Assembly: GCF_003403315.2 (NCBI RefSeq)
Contig: NZ_CP048407.1
Span: forward strand, 992,001 to 1,056,000
Reading direction: 5' to 3'
Length of the DNA: 64,000 nucleotides
Source: Thermaerobacter sp. PB12/4term
Lineage (GTDB): Bacteria > Bacillota > Sulfobacillia > Thermaerobacterales > Thermaerobacteraceae
The notes under the pieces are model-generated. The model did no database searches, had not been told where the DNA came from, and saw nothing but the letters and a program-made list of their open reading frames with translations. The position numbers and the translations under genes are program-made. This document shows, one piece after another, positions 45,148 to 57,128 of the stretch (positions are counted from its first letter, which is position 1; each line of letters begins with the position of its first letter).

Positions 45148-46286
45148 TCGAGGAAGAACGCGTGGTCTCCAGCCGCCTGCAGGCCGGCGATGCACCGCTG
45201 GAGGCGGGGCTGCGGCCCCAGTCCCTGGACGACTTCCCGGGCCAGGAAAGGGTCAAGGAGAAGCTTTCCATCTATATTCAGGCGGCCCGCGAGCGGGGCG
45301 ACGCCCTGGACCACGTGCTGCTGTACGGCCCCCCCGGCCTGGGCAAGACGTCCCTGGCCCAGGTCATCGCCCGGGAGCTGGGCGTGGGCTTCCGGATGAC
45401 CTCCGGCCCTGCCATCGAGCGGGCCGGTGACCTGGCCGCGCTCCTGACCAACCTGAACGACCGGGACGTCTTGTTCATCGACGAGATCCACCGGCTGCCG
45501 CGGCCGGTCGAGGAGATCCTCTACCCGGCCATGGAGGATTTCGCCCTGGACCTGATCATCGGCAAGGGCCCCGCCGCCCGGTCCCTGCGCATCGACCTGC
45601 CCCGCTTCACCCTGGTGGGTGCGACCACCCGGGCGGGACGGCTGACGGGTCCCCTGCGGGACCGCTTTGGCGTCCTGCTGCGCCTGGAGTACTACCGGCC
45701 CGAGGAGCTGACCCGGATCGTGTTGCGGGCCGCCGGCATCCTGGGGGTCGCCATCGACCCCGAAGGCGCCGCGGAGGTGGCCCGGCGGGCGCGAGGCACG
45801 CCGCGGGTGGCGAACCGGTTGCTGCGCCGGTTGCGGGATTACGCCCAGGTGCGGGCGGAGGGCGTCATCACCGCGGAGGTGGCCCGGGCGGGCCTGGATC
45901 TGATGGAGGTCGACCCGCTGGGCCTGGATCGGGCCGACCGGCGGCTGTTGACGGTCATGGCCCAGCATTACGGCGGCGGGCCGGTGGGGCTCGAGACCCT
46001 GGCCGCGGCCATCGGCGAGGAACCCGAAACCATCGAGGACGTCTACGAGCCCTACCTCATGCAGATGGGTTTCCTCCAGCGCACACCCCGCGGGCGGGTC
46101 CTGGCGCGCCGCGCTTACGAGCATCTGGGCCTGCCCGTGCCGGCCTGGCTGGACGCTGAAAGCCCGGAAACCGGGGTGCGGCCAGGCGGGACGCGGGCGG
46201 GCTCCGGCCCGGCCCGTAGCGGTGCGGGATCGGCCCGGGACGAAACCGGCAGCGCCCAGCAGGAACTGCCCGGGCTGGGCTTGTAA
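45144..46286 (+). CDS. ruvB: Holliday junction DNA helicase subunit RuvB
   Basis: A 380-residue AAA+ motor. Walker A is [11 protein letters not shown], Walker B is FIDEIHRL, sensor 1 is in [12 protein letters not shown], and the C-terminal winged helix has [14 protein letters not shown]. It drives branch migration with RuvA. The core ends about residue 340; the last 40 residues are a Gly/Ser/Ala tail. GTG 45144 overlaps ruvA. Its stop codon lies inside the first TTGTAAAC of a direct repeat. Confidence 0.97.
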   Translation: MIEEERVVSSRLQAGDAPLEAGLRPQSLDDFPGQERVKEKLSIYIQAARERGDALDHVLLYGPPGLGKTSLAQVIARELGVGFRMTSGPAIERAGDLAALLTNLNDRDVLFIDEIHRLPRPVEEILYPAMEDFALDLIIGKGPAARSLRIDLPRFTLVGATTRAGRLTGPLRDRFGVLLRLEYYRPEELTRIVLRAAGILGVAIDPEGAAEVARRARGTPRVANRLLRRLRDYAQVRAEGVITAEVARAGLDLMEVDPLGLDRADRRLLTVMAQHYGGGPVGLETLAAAIGEEPETIEDVYEPYLMQMGFLQRTPRGRVLARRAYEHLGLPVPAWLDAESPETGVRPGGTRAGSGPARSGAGSARDETGSAQQELPGLGL

Positions 46287-46310
46287 ACATTTCGTCATCT
46301 TATTGTAAAC
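46281..46310. repeat. direct repeat TTGTAAAC in an AT-rich island, possible operator/promoter
   Basis: Two perfect TTGTAAAC copies start at 46281 and 46303, 22 bases apart (about two helical turns), in a 40-base AT-rich stretch. They also fit a weak promoter (TTGTAA, 17 bases, TGTAAA). They precede the DUF2905 and sigI genes. Confidence 0.5.
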
Positions 46311-46374
46311 TTTGTAGGAGATGTGGGATGGGCCGGGAATAGCGAAATAAGACAGGAGAAGACCGGAAGGCCGG

Positions 46375-46605
46375 GTGAGGACCGTGGGGCTGACGGACAT
46401 CGGACGCTGGCTGGTGTTCATGGGCCTGGGCCTGGCGGCCCTGGGGCTCCTTCTCTGGCTTGCTGGCCGGGCCGGCTTCGGCGGCCTGCCTGGGGATATC
46501 GTCATCCGGCGCGGAAACTTCACCTTCTTTTTTCCTCTCGCCAGCTCGCTGCTGTTGAGCTTGCTCTTGACCCTGGTGCTGAATCTGCTGTTCCGCGGGC
46601 GCTAG
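46375..46605 (+). CDS. DUF2905 small membrane protein
   Basis: A 76-residue protein with two hydrophobic helices (about 11-30 and 50-72) and the DUF2905 middle GGLPGDIVIRRGNFTFFFPL. Family members often sit next to ruvB in Firmicutes, as here; function unknown. GTG 46375 has GGAAGG about five bases upstream; GTG 46384 is an alternative. Confidence 0.88.
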   Translation: MRTVGLTDIGRWLVFMGLGLAALGLLLWLAGRAGFGGLPGDIVIRRGNFTFFFPLASSLLLSLLLTLVLNLLFRGR

Positions 46606-46805
46606 CGGCCTGCCGGGCCGGTGCTGCGGGTTCCTGGCCGCCGGGCGGGTCCGGCGGCCGGTTGGCCGCCGCCGGTCCCGCGCCGGCGGCCGCCTGCCCG
46701 GGGCGGCGGCCGGCGATGGTGGATGATGGGGGAGGGGCCGGTGGATCCGGTGGTGGCCAGCCGGACGGGTGGCCGGCGGCGGGACCTTGCCGACGGGGTG
46801 GAGCC

Positions 46806-47528
46806 ATGCATCCAAGCCCCCTGGGGACGGACCAGCTAATCGTCCAGGCAAAGGCCGGGGATGAGCATGCCCGCAACGAGTTGATCCGGGCGTACACCCC
46901 CTTTGTGCTCAAGGTGGCCTCCCGCGTGTGCGGCCGCTACCTGCACGCCGGCCAGGACGAGGAGATCAGCATCGGCCTGTTGGCCTTCAACGAGGCCATC
47001 GACCGCTTTGACGACACCCGGGGCAACAACTTCATCGCCTTCGCCGAGACGGTGATCAAGCGCCGGCTCATCGACCACTTCCGCAAGCAGTCGGCGGCGC
47101 GGGCCGTGGTCCCCTTCAGCGACCTGGAGACCGAAGACGAGGAGGGCCACCCCGTCAACCAGGTGGACATCCAGGCTGCCCTGGACCAGCACGCCCTGGC
47201 GGAGGAAGCCTGGGAACGCCGGCAGGAGATCCTGCGCTTCCAGCAGGAGCTGGCCCTCTTCGGCATCCGCTTCAGCGATCTGGTGGAGAACTGCCCCAAG
47301 CACAAGGATGCCCGGGACCGGGCCATCCAGGTGGCCCGGCGCCTGGCATCGGTGCCGGCATACCGGGAGGCGCTGCTGAAGAACCGGACCCTGCCCCTGC
47401 GGGAACTGGCGGCCGACCCCGAGGTGCAGGCATCCCGCAAGACGCTGGAGCGCCAGCGCAAGTACATCGTCGCCGTTGCCCTGATCCTCATCGGCGATTA
47501 TGTATTTCTCCAGGAATACCTGGCGTGA
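46806..47528 (+). CDS. sigI: RNA polymerase sigma factor SigI
   Basis: A 240-residue sigma-70 family factor of the SigI group. Region 2 is clear: LIRAYTPFVLKVASRVCGRY, then EEISIGLLAFNEAIDRFD and FIAFAETVIKRRLIDHFR. The C-terminal half has the SigI-specific ALFGIRFSDLVENCPKHKDAR and the region 4-like end LELERQRKYI-type helix. SigI answers heat in Bacillus and polysaccharides in cellulolytic clostridia. ATG 46806 begins at the normal place. It is paired with the rsgI-like gene 145 bases on. Confidence 0.9.
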   Translation: MHPSPLGTDQLIVQAKAGDEHARNELIRAYTPFVLKVASRVCGRYLHAGQDEEISIGLLAFNEAIDRFDDTRGNNFIAFAETVIKRRLIDHFRKQSAARAVVPFSDLETEDEEGHPVNQVDIQAALDQHALAEEAWERRQEILRFQQELALFGIRFSDLVENCPKHKDARDRAIQVARRLASVPAYREALLKNRTLPLRELAADPEVQASRKTLERQRKYIVAVALILIGDYVFLQEYLA

Positions 47529-47672
47529 GGAACACGGGGCGCGAGGCGGGCGCGGGGCGGATTTTTGGGGGCGGAGGCGACATTCACCCCAGAACCGAAC
47601 CCGTTCTTTGCGTAAGGACTAACGGAGGCCGGATTTTGATGGACGGACCGGCCGCGGGAGGCGTGCAGGGCC

Positions 47673-49508
47673 GTGACGACAAAGGCGGTCGTGCTGGAAA
47701 TCGACGGAGATAGTGCCGTCGTCCTGCGGGAGGGGGGCCAGTTCCTGCGGGTGCCCCTGCGCGGTCGCCGCTGGTACGTGGGCCAGGAGGTTCATCTGGA
47801 CCTGGTGGTCCGGCGCCCCTACTGGCGCCCGCTGCTGGCCTGGGCGGCCGCGGCGGCTCTGCTGGTGGCCGTCTTCAGCGGCTTCCTGGTGACCCCGGCG
47901 GCGGCGGGTCCGGCAAGCTACGTCACCGTCGACCTGGATCCGGCCAGCGTCGGGCTGGTGACGGACCCCTGGGCGGCGGTGCTGGGGGTCGAACCCTTGA
48001 CCGAGGCGGCGGCGGCCCTGGTCGACCCGGTGGCCTGGGTCGGCCTGCCGGTGGACCGGGTGGTGGTCCTGCTGGTGGAACGGGCCGCCCGGCAGGAAAG
48101 CCTTCTGCCCGGAGTGGTGGTGATCGCTGCCGCACCGCTGGATGATGGCCGGCGCCTGCCACCGGCTGTACGCCAGGCGGTGGCCCGTGCCCAGCGGGGT
48201 GCGGCCGTGGTGCTGCGCCAGCGGCCGGAGGCGGTGGCCGCCGCGGTGGTGGCCGTGGACGAGCCGCACCTGGGGCCCCGGCTGGCCCGGCTGGCGCGGC
48301 AGGCGGGGCTGTCGGTGTTCAAGACCGCGGCGGTCCTGGGGGCTGAGGTGGAGGCCCTCGACCGGCAGGGGACGGGTACGGCCCTGGAGCCCGCGGTGGT
48401 AGGGGACCTGCTGGCCCGCCTGGCCAGCCTGCCACCGGAGCAGGTGCGGCGGGGATGGACCGGCACCGGCCGGCCGGGGCAGGGAGGAACCGGCGGGCCC
48501 GTGGCGGGTCCCGGCGGCGTGGCCCGGCCCGGACCGGACCGCAGCGAAGAGGGACCCGCTGCGGGCGCGGGGAACGGGGGCCCGGGCAAGGGGAACCCCG
48601 GCGGCGGGCATGCTGCGCCCGGTGGCGGGAACGCCGGCAACGGGCGTGACCGGGATGCGGGCGGCGAGGGCGGTGCCGGGGCCGCGGACGTGCTGGCCGG
48701 CCTGGAGCGGGTGAGCGCCCTCCGCCAGGTGCTGCAGGACGGCATCCTGCAGGTGATCCTGCCCGTGAACCTCCTGCGCTCCCCGGACGGCGGGGCGGAA
48801 CGGGAGCCGAAGCGCGAGGGCAAGGCCAGGGGACATCGCGGCGATCAGGACACCGCGGGCGGTGGGGAAGACAAGGCCGGGGGCCGCCAGGCAGGCCACG
48901 GCGGCGGTGCGGGAGGGGACTCCGGTCCGGGAGCCGGCCCGGGGAAGAAGGCCGGGGCCGGCCACAAGCCCAAGGAGCGGACGGGTTCCGGTGCTCCAGG
49001 TACCCAGGTTCGACCCGGGCTGCCGGGCTCGTCCCCGGTTCCTTCGTTGCCCGGGTGGCCGCGGGCCCTGCCCGGCGGGAGCGGCGGCACCGGAGGGAGC
49101 GGGAACGGTGGTTCGGGTGCGGGTTCTGGGAGCGGCGGGCAGGGGGATGGCAGCATCCACCTGCCCCTCCCCCTGCCCGGCACCGGCCTGGGCGGGTCCA
49201 CCCGCCCGGCTGCGGGAGGCGGCTCCGGCAGCACCGGGACCACGGCGGGGTCCACCGGCGCCGGCACGGGGAGCGGAGCCACCAGCGGGGATGGAGGGGG
49301 CGGCGGCCCAACCGCGGGCACCGGCACGAGCGGCGGAACGGGCAGCCAAGCGGGGTCGCCGGGATCGACGGCCGGCGATACCGGCACGGGCCCAGCGGGT
49401 GGCGGGATGCTGCTGGACGACCTGGAGGGGCTGGTGACCTGCCAGGACGGGGGCAGGCTCCTGGGCTCCCTGGTGGGCGGCATCACCGATCCCTTGCTGT
49501 GTCGTTAA
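47673..49508 (+). CDS. rsgI: RsgI-like anti-sigma-I factor with a long low-complexity outer region
   Basis: A 611-residue single-pass membrane protein. Residues 1-48 are the RsgI N-terminal anti-sigma domain (KAVVLEIDGDSAVVLREGG, YVGQEV). A membrane helix spans about 51-76. The outer domain begins YVTVDLDPASVGLV, where other RsgI proteins have an Asn-Pro of the type VDINPS; here it is Asp89-Pro90. From about residue 265 to 580 the chain is Gly/Pro/Ser/Lys-rich. The end has a short ordered segment with two Cys (TCQDGGRLL and LLCR). No carbohydrate-binding module is seen. GTG 47673; terminator follows. Confidence 0.82.
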   Translation: MTTKAVVLEIDGDSAVVLREGGQFLRVPLRGRRWYVGQEVHLDLVVRRPYWRPLLAWAAAAALLVAVFSGFLVTPAAAGPASYVTVDLDPASVGLVTDPWAAVLGVEPLTEAAAALVDPVAWVGLPVDRVVVLLVERAARQESLLPGVVVIAAAPLDDGRRLPPAVRQAVARAQRGAAVVLRQRPEAVAAAVVAVDEPHLGPRLARLARQAGLSVFKTAAVLGAEVEALDRQGTGTALEPAVVGDLLARLASLPPEQVRRGWTGTGRPGQGGTGGPVAGPGGVARPGPDRSEEGPAAGAGNGGPGKGNPGGGHAAPGGGNAGNGRDRDAGGEGGAGAADVLAGLERVSALRQVLQDGILQVILPVNLLRSPDGGAEREPKREGKARGHRGDQDTAGGGEDKAGGRQAGHGGGAGGDSGPGAGPGKKAGAGHKPKERTGSGAPGTQVRPGLPGSSPVPSLPGWPRALPGGSGGTGGSGNGGSGAGSGSGGQGDGSIHLPLPLPGTGLGGSTRPAAGGGSGSTGTTAGSTGAGTGSGATSGDGGGGGPTAGTGTSGGTGSQAGSPGSTAGDTGTGPAGGGMLLDDLEGLVTCQDGGRLLGSLVGGITDPLLCR

Positions 49509-49587
49509 GGTGGCGTGAGAGCAGGGAAGGATTGCCGGGCGCAGGCAGCAACGCGGTAGCGGACATGACACCCGACAGGATATCCGT

Positions 49588-49617
49588 CCCCGGGGTGGCA
49601 AGCCTCCGGGGTTTTTT
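49588..49617 (+). terminator. intrinsic terminator after rsgI
   Basis: CCCCGG and CCGGGG stem with inner pairing, followed by six T. Confidence 0.85.
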
Positions 49618-49790
49618 GTGTCATAATTCCCCACGTGACCCGGTGGGGTTGCTGCGGTTTCCAGGGCCGATCCTGGCCACCGCCAGGTCCTGGGCCGCGC
49701 TACCCTGTAGCCCGGACCCCGTCCGGCTCGTCCGGGGGCAGGAGCGTCCGGGGTCAAGAGGGAGAACGGGGAGCAAGAAGGAGAAGGGGC

Positions 49791-52278
<2,488 letters not shown>

Positions 52279-52420
52279 CGGGCTCAGACGACACGGCTCC
52301 AAGGCGATGGGGCGCAAGGCGCAGGCGGTCCCCTGCGGGCGCGGCCCTGCGGGGCAGGAGGCCCGGGCCTCCCGGCGAAGCCGTGAAGGGTACACTCTTG
52401 GAGGAAAGCGAGGTGGCGCT

Positions 52421-52702
52421 GTGCCGGAACAGGGGAATGCCCTGCTTTCGAACCTGCTGATCTTCGCCGTGTTCTTCGGCCTCATGTGGTTCATGCTGAT
52501 CCGGCCCCAGCAGCAGCAGCAGAAGCGGCGCCGGGAGATGCTGGCGCGGCTGAAGGCCGGCGACAAGGTGGTCACCATCGGCGGCATATTCGGCACCCTG
52601 ACCAGGGTCGACGAAGACACGGTGCGCCTGCGCATCGCCGACAAGGTGGAGATCCGCCTGAGCCGGGACGCCGTTGCCCGGGTGCTGGGGCAGGACGACT
52701 AG
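52421..52702 (+). CDS. yajC: preprotein translocase subunit YajC
   Basis: A 93-residue membrane protein. It has one helix (LLIFAVFFGLMWFMLIRP) followed by QQQQQKRRREMLARLKAGDKVVTIGG, the YajC hallmark. It associates with SecDF at the Sec translocon. GTG 52421 has GAGGTGG upstream. No secD/secF follow; glutamate dehydrogenase comes next after about 295 bases. Confidence 0.95.
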   Translation: MPEQGNALLSNLLIFAVFFGLMWFMLIRPQQQQQKRRREMLARLKAGDKVVTIGGIFGTLTRVDEDTVRLRIADKVEIRLSRDAVARVLGQDD

Positions 52703-52997
52703 CCCGCCGTCCCCGGGGGAAGGGGTAACCTGTTGGGCTTCTTGCACCGGCCGAGCGCGACGGAAGCCCGGAAGGATGGCCGGCGGCCGGTTTGCCATGG
52801 GACGAACCGGCCGCCGGCCGGCGCATCTGGTACGGGAGAGGGGCCACCGGCAGGAAGTCCGGCCGGGCCTCCCGCTGCCGTGAGCCGGAAGCCCCGCCGG
52901 GTCCGGGGCCGGGCGCGGGCCCGCCGGGGGGAGGCTGCGACCCTCCCGGGGTCGCGGGGGCTTGCCGCCACCACGTGCCGTGGAAGGGGGCCTCACG

Positions 52998-54659
52998 ATG
53001 ACAGGGTACGCAGGCGGGAGGCGGGAGCAACCGGAGCAGGAGCGGCCGGGGCCGGGGCGGCCGGGTCCGGCACGGCCCGGGGAGCCTTCCGGGAGCCAGG
53101 CGGTACCGCCCTCCCCGGCGGCCGCCGGGCCGCGCCCGGGGGCGACGGCCATGGAGGTGGCGGCGCCCCTGGCTCCGCCGGTCCCCGCCCCGGTGGACGC
53201 GCCGGCGGAGGCGCCGGCGGAGCCAGCCAGGGGACAGGGCGCCGCGGGTGAGCCGGCAGCCCGGCCCGAGGGGCCGGCGGCCCGGCAGGGCACCGGGACA
53301 ACCCTTGTTCCGCAACCCGGGCCGGCCCCGGAGGCTCCCGGCCCGGCCGGGGCCGGAGCCGGGGAAGGCAAGGTCGAGACGGGCGCCGACCTGCCCAACC
53401 CCTACGAGGTCGCCAAGCAGGAGATTGCCCGCGCCTGCCAGGTGCTGGGCCTGGATCCCGCCGTCTACCGGATCCTGGCACGGCCCCTGCGTTTCATCGA
53501 GGTGGCGATCCCCGTCCGGATGGACGACGGGCGCACCGAAGTCTTCGTGGGCTACCGCTCCCAGCACAACGACGCCCTGGGGCCGACCAAGGGCGGGATC
53601 CGCTTCCACCCCCAGGTCACCCCCGATGAGGTGAAGGCCCTGTCCATGTGGATGACCCTCAAGTGCGCCCTGCTGGAGATTCCCTTCGGCGGCGGCAAGG
53701 GCGGGGTGGTCTGCGATCCCAAGCGGATGTCGGCGCGGGAACTGGAGGGGCTGAGCCGCGGCTACATCCAGGCCATGGCCCAGGTGATGGGGGAGGAGAA
53801 GGACATCCCGGCCCCCGACGTCTACACCACGGCCCAGGTGATGGCCTGGATTGCCGACGAGTTCAGCCAGATCCGCCAGCAGAACGCCTTCGGCATCGTG
53901 ACCGGCAAGCCCCTGGTGATCGGCGGCTCCCTGGGCCGCCACGAAGCCACCGCCCGGGGTGCCGTCACCGTGGTCCGGGAAGCGGCCCAGGCCATGGGCC
54001 TGGACATCCGCCACGCCACGGTGGCGATCCAGGGGTACGGCAACGCGGGCAGCATCGCCCACCGGCTGCTGTACGACATGGGGGTCCGGGTCATCGCCGT
54101 CAGCGATTCGGGGGGCGCCATCGTCAACGAAGGGGGCCTGGAACCCGAGGCGGTGGCCGCCCACAAGGAGGCCACCGGCAGCGTGGCCGGCTTCCCGGGC
54201 GCCCGCACCATCACCAACGAAGACTTGCTTACCCTGCCTTGTGATATCCTTTTGCCGGCCGCCCTGGAAAACCAGATCACCGCTGCCAACGCGGGCCGGA
54301 TCCAGGCGCGGCTCGTCGGCGAGATCGCCAACGGCCCCACCACCCCCGAGGCCCACCGCATCCTGGTGGAGCGGGGCGTGGTGGTGTTGCCCGACATCCT
54401 GACCAATGCCGGGGGCGTGACCGTCAGCTACTTCGAGTGGGTCCAGAACCAGTGCCACTGGTACTGGTCCGAGGATGAGGTCAACCAGCGGCTGGAGGAG
54501 CGGATGGTGCGGGCCTTCCACCGGGTCTGGGAGGCGGGGCAGCGGCTCCCGACCCGGGATCTGCGGCTGGCCGCCTACACCGTGGCGGTGGCCCGGGTGA
54601 CCGAGGCCATGCGGGTGAGGGGCTGGATCCACCGTACCGACAGCAGCTTCCGCTCCTAG
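52998..54659 (+). CDS. gdhA: Glu/Leu-type amino acid dehydrogenase (glutamate dehydrogenase) with a long N-terminal extension
   Basis: A 553-residue protein. The enzyme core (about 130-553, 424 residues) is a full Glu dehydrogenase: [11 protein letters not shown], then [14 protein letters not shown] with the catalytic lysine, [18 protein letters not shown], and the Rossmann [13 protein letters not shown]. It interconverts glutamate and 2-oxoglutarate using NAD(P)H. The first 130 residues are Pro/Ala/Gly/Glu-rich with no homology. ATG 52998 follows GGAAGGGGG; ATG 53151 would shorten but not remove the extension. Whether it uses NAD or NADP cannot be read with confidence. Confidence 0.92.
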   Translation: MTGYAGGRREQPEQERPGPGRPGPARPGEPSGSQAVPPSPAAAGPRPGATAMEVAAPLAPPVPAPVDAPAEAPAEPARGQGAAGEPAARPEGPAARQGTGTTLVPQPGPAPEAPGPAGAGAGEGKVETGADLPNPYEVAKQEIARACQVLGLDPAVYRILARPLRFIEVAIPVRMDDGRTEVFVGYRSQHNDALGPTKGGIRFHPQVTPDEVKALSMWMTLKCALLEIPFGGGKGGVVCDPKRMSARELEGLSRGYIQAMAQVMGEEKDIPAPDVYTTAQVMAWIADEFSQIRQQNAFGIVTGKPLVIGGSLGRHEATARGAVTVVREAAQAMGLDIRHATVAIQGYGNAGSIAHRLLYDMGVRVIAVSDSGGAIVNEGGLEPEAVAAHKEATGSVAGFPGARTITNEDLLTLPCDILLPAALENQITAANAGRIQARLVGEIANGPTTPEAHRILVERGVVVLPDILTNAGGVTVSYFEWVQNQCHWYWSEDEVNQRLEERMVRAFHRVWEAGQRLPTRDLRLAAYTVAVARVTEAMRVRGWIHRTDSSFRS

Positions 54660-54901
54660 ACCCGGGGCCCAGGCCCGCGGCCGTACCGGGCCGGCGGCCG
54701 GATCCGGTGGACCGGCGCGCGGGCGGCTTCCGGTCGGGTGCCCGGGCCGGCGAGCGGGATCCCGGCGGCATCCCGCGTCAAGGCCCGGGTCCTGGGCCGG
54801 TCCCGGGCCCGGTCCACGGTGCCCGAGCCGGGTTCCGGGCCGGGCCGCGGGCCAGCAAGGCGTGGCGAAACCGGGCGAGAAACCGGAGGACCGAAGGGAC
54901 C

Positions 54902-56614
54902 ATGACCAGCGACGGCAAGGCGAAACGGGACGAACAGGCGGTTCCCGCCCCCGCCAGGGCGGCCGGGGCGGGCCGGGCACCCGGCGGCCGGGCGGCGAGC
55001 AGCCCCGCGGGCACCGGGCAGGACAACGGGCGGGGGGAGCCGCCGTCCGGTGCAGCGGGACCTGCGTCCATGGCCGAGAAGGTGGCCGAACTGCGGTCCC
55101 GCCGGCAGCGGCTGGAGCAGGGGGGCGGGCCCCAGCGCATCGCCCAGCAGCACGCCAAGGGCAAGCTCACCGCCAGGGAGCGCCTCGCCCTCCTGCTTGA
55201 CCCCGGCAGCTTCCAGGAGCTGGACCTGTTCGTCCAGCACCGGGCGCGGGAATTCGGCATGGAGGGCAAGGAGGCGCCGGGCGACGGCGTGATCACGGGG
55301 TTTGGCCGCATCGACGGGCGGCTGGTGTACGTCTTCGCCCAGGACTTCACCGTCATCGGCGGCACCTTAGGGGAGATGCACGCGGCGAAGATCGTCAAGG
55401 TGATGGACCTGGCCCTCAAGGCGGGGGCGCCCTTGATCGGCATCAACGACTCCGGGGGCGCCCGCATTCAGGAGGGCGTCGCCTCCCTGGACGGCTTCGC
55501 CCGGATCTTTGCCCGCAACACCTGGGCCTCGGGGGTCATCCCCCAGATCTCCGTGATCATGGGCCCCTGTGCCGGAGGCGCCGTCTACTCGCCCGCCATC
55601 ACCGACTTCGTCTTCATGGTGGAAGGCACCAGCCAGATGTTCATCACCGGACCCGACGTGATCAAGACGGTGACGGGCGAGGAGATCAGCTTCGAAGAGC
55701 TGGGCGGTGCGGCGACCCACACCACCCGCAGCGGCGTGGCCCACTTCTATGCCCGGGACGAGCGCGAGTGCCTGGGCCTGATCCGGCACCTCCTGAGCTA
55801 CTTGCCCGCCAACAACATGGAGGAACCGCCCCTTCTCGACACCGGCGACCCGCCCGGACGGCCCGCGCCGGAACTGGAGCAGGTGGTGCCGACGGATCCC
55901 AACAAGCCCTACGACGTGCGCCGGGTCATCGAAGGACTGGTGGACCGGGGGACCTTCTTCGAGGTTCACCAGCGCTTTGCCCAGAGCGCCGTGGTGGGCT
56001 TTGCCCGCCTGGGCGGGCGGGTGGTGGGTGTGGTGGCCAACCAGCCCCGGGTGCTGGCCGGGTGCCTCGACATCGACTCGTCCGACAAGATCGCCCGCTT
56101 CGTGCGCTTTTGTGACGCCTTCAACATTCCCCTGATCACCCTGGTGGACACGCCGGGCTACCTGCCGGGCCGGGCCCAGGAGCACGGCGGCATCATCCGC
56201 CATGGGGCCAAGGTGTTGTACGCCTACGCCGAGGCGACGGTGCCCAAGATCTCGGTGGTGCTGCGCAAGGCCTACGGCGGCGCCTACATCGCCATGTGCT
56301 GCCGCGGCCTGGGGGCCGACTACGCCTTTGCCTGGCCGACGGCGGAGATCGCCGTCATGGGTCCGGAGGGGGCCTGCAACATCGTCTTCCGGCGGGAGAT
56401 CGCCGAGGCGGACGACCCCGCCGCCATGCGGGCGGCCAAGGTGCGGGAATACCGGGACGTCTTCGCCAGCCCCTACGTGGCGGCAGCCCGGGGGTACGTG
56501 GACGACGTCATCGAGCCGGCCCTGACCCGGGCGCGGGTGGCGGCAGCCCTGGAGAGCCTGGCCGGCAAGCGAGAGCAGCGCCCCGCCCGCAAGCACGGCA
56601 ACATCCCCCTGTGA
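54902..56614 (+). CDS. biotin-dependent acyl-CoA carboxyltransferase subunit
   Basis: A 570-residue carboxyltransferase of the propionyl-CoA carboxylase beta / methylmalonyl-CoA decarboxylase alpha family. The N-terminal crotonase-like half has [29 protein letters not shown] and [13 protein letters not shown]; the C-terminal half has [22 protein letters not shown] and [11 protein letters not shown]. The first 55 residues are a Gly/Ala/Pro leader. ATG 54902 follows GAAGGGA. The two next genes, an OadG-like protein and a biotin carrier, belong to the same complex. Confidence 0.94.
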   Translation: MTSDGKAKRDEQAVPAPARAAGAGRAPGGRAASSPAGTGQDNGRGEPPSGAAGPASMAEKVAELRSRRQRLEQGGGPQRIAQQHAKGKLTARERLALLLDPGSFQELDLFVQHRAREFGMEGKEAPGDGVITGFGRIDGRLVYVFAQDFTVIGGTLGEMHAAKIVKVMDLALKAGAPLIGINDSGGARIQEGVASLDGFARIFARNTWASGVIPQISVIMGPCAGGAVYSPAITDFVFMVEGTSQMFITGPDVIKTVTGEEISFEELGGAATHTTRSGVAHFYARDERECLGLIRHLLSYLPANNMEEPPLLDTGDPPGRPAPELEQVVPTDPNKPYDVRRVIEGLVDRGTFFEVHQRFAQSAVVGFARLGGRVVGVVANQPRVLAGCLDIDSSDKIARFVRFCDAFNIPLITLVDTPGYLPGRAQEHGGIIRHGAKVLYAYAEATVPKISVVLRKAYGGAYIAMCCRGLGADYAFAWPTAEIAVMGPEGACNIVFRREIAEADDPAAMRAAKVREYRDVFASPYVAAARGYVDDVIEPALTRARVAAALESLAGKREQRPARKHGNIPL

Positions 56615-56753
56615 ACCCGGTGCCCCAGAGCAGTGGGGGGCTGGAGGCGGGAGGGGCGGTTGCGGGGGTCCTCCCGCTGCCCGGAGGGAGGAACCCGCGA
56701 GGCGGGCCCTGCGCTATTTCGGGTGCAACCCGGTGTGGGAGGAGGATGGGAGG

Positions 56754-57128
56754 GTGATTCCTCCGGCGGTGGTGGCCGCCATCATGGCGGCCGTGGAGGC
56801 AGAGGCGGGGCAGCCGGTCAGGGTGCTCCGGATAGAACCCCTTGGGCCTGCGCCGGCGAGCCCTTCATGGGCCGGCGGCGGGGCGGCGGGAATCCTTGGG
56901 CGCAACCCCATCGCGGGCCCGCCTGCCCTGACCGCGGCGGGTGGCGGCTGGCCGCAGCCCTGGGCCCTGGCCGGCAGGCAAGAGCTGATGGCCGCCGGCA
57001 CGGCCATGCAGTCGCGCCCCCGCCGGCCCCATCCCCCCGCCGCCCAGCGGCCGGACGGCCGGCAGCAGGCGCCGGCCCAGCACGCCTCCACCCGGCAGGG
57101 CCGTAAGGACGGGAGGACACGAGGATGA
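56754..57128 (+). CDS. OadG-like small subunit without membrane helix
   Basis: A 124-residue protein. The N-terminus IPPAVVAAIMAAVEAEAGQP, then VRVLRIEPL, resembles the cytosolic end of OadG-type decarboxylase small subunits, and PWALAGRQELMA matches their C-terminal pattern. The usual N-terminal membrane helix is missing. Between the two parts and at the end the sequence is Gly/Pro/Gln/Arg-rich. GTG 56754 has GAGGAGG 8 bases upstream. It overlaps the biotin carrier gene by 4 bases (ATGA), so the two are coupled. Confidence 0.65.
   Translation: MIPPAVVAAIMAAVEAEAGQPVRVLRIEPLGPAPASPSWAGGGAAGILGRNPIAGPPALTAAGGGWPQPWALAGRQELMAAGTAMQSRPRRPHPPAAQRPDGRQQAPAQHASTRQGRKDGRTRG

Noticed and set aside
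54707-54901. Longer start for the carboxyltransferase
   Set aside because: Adds 65 Arg/Gly/Pro-rich residues with no homology, while ATG 54902 has a ribosome site.
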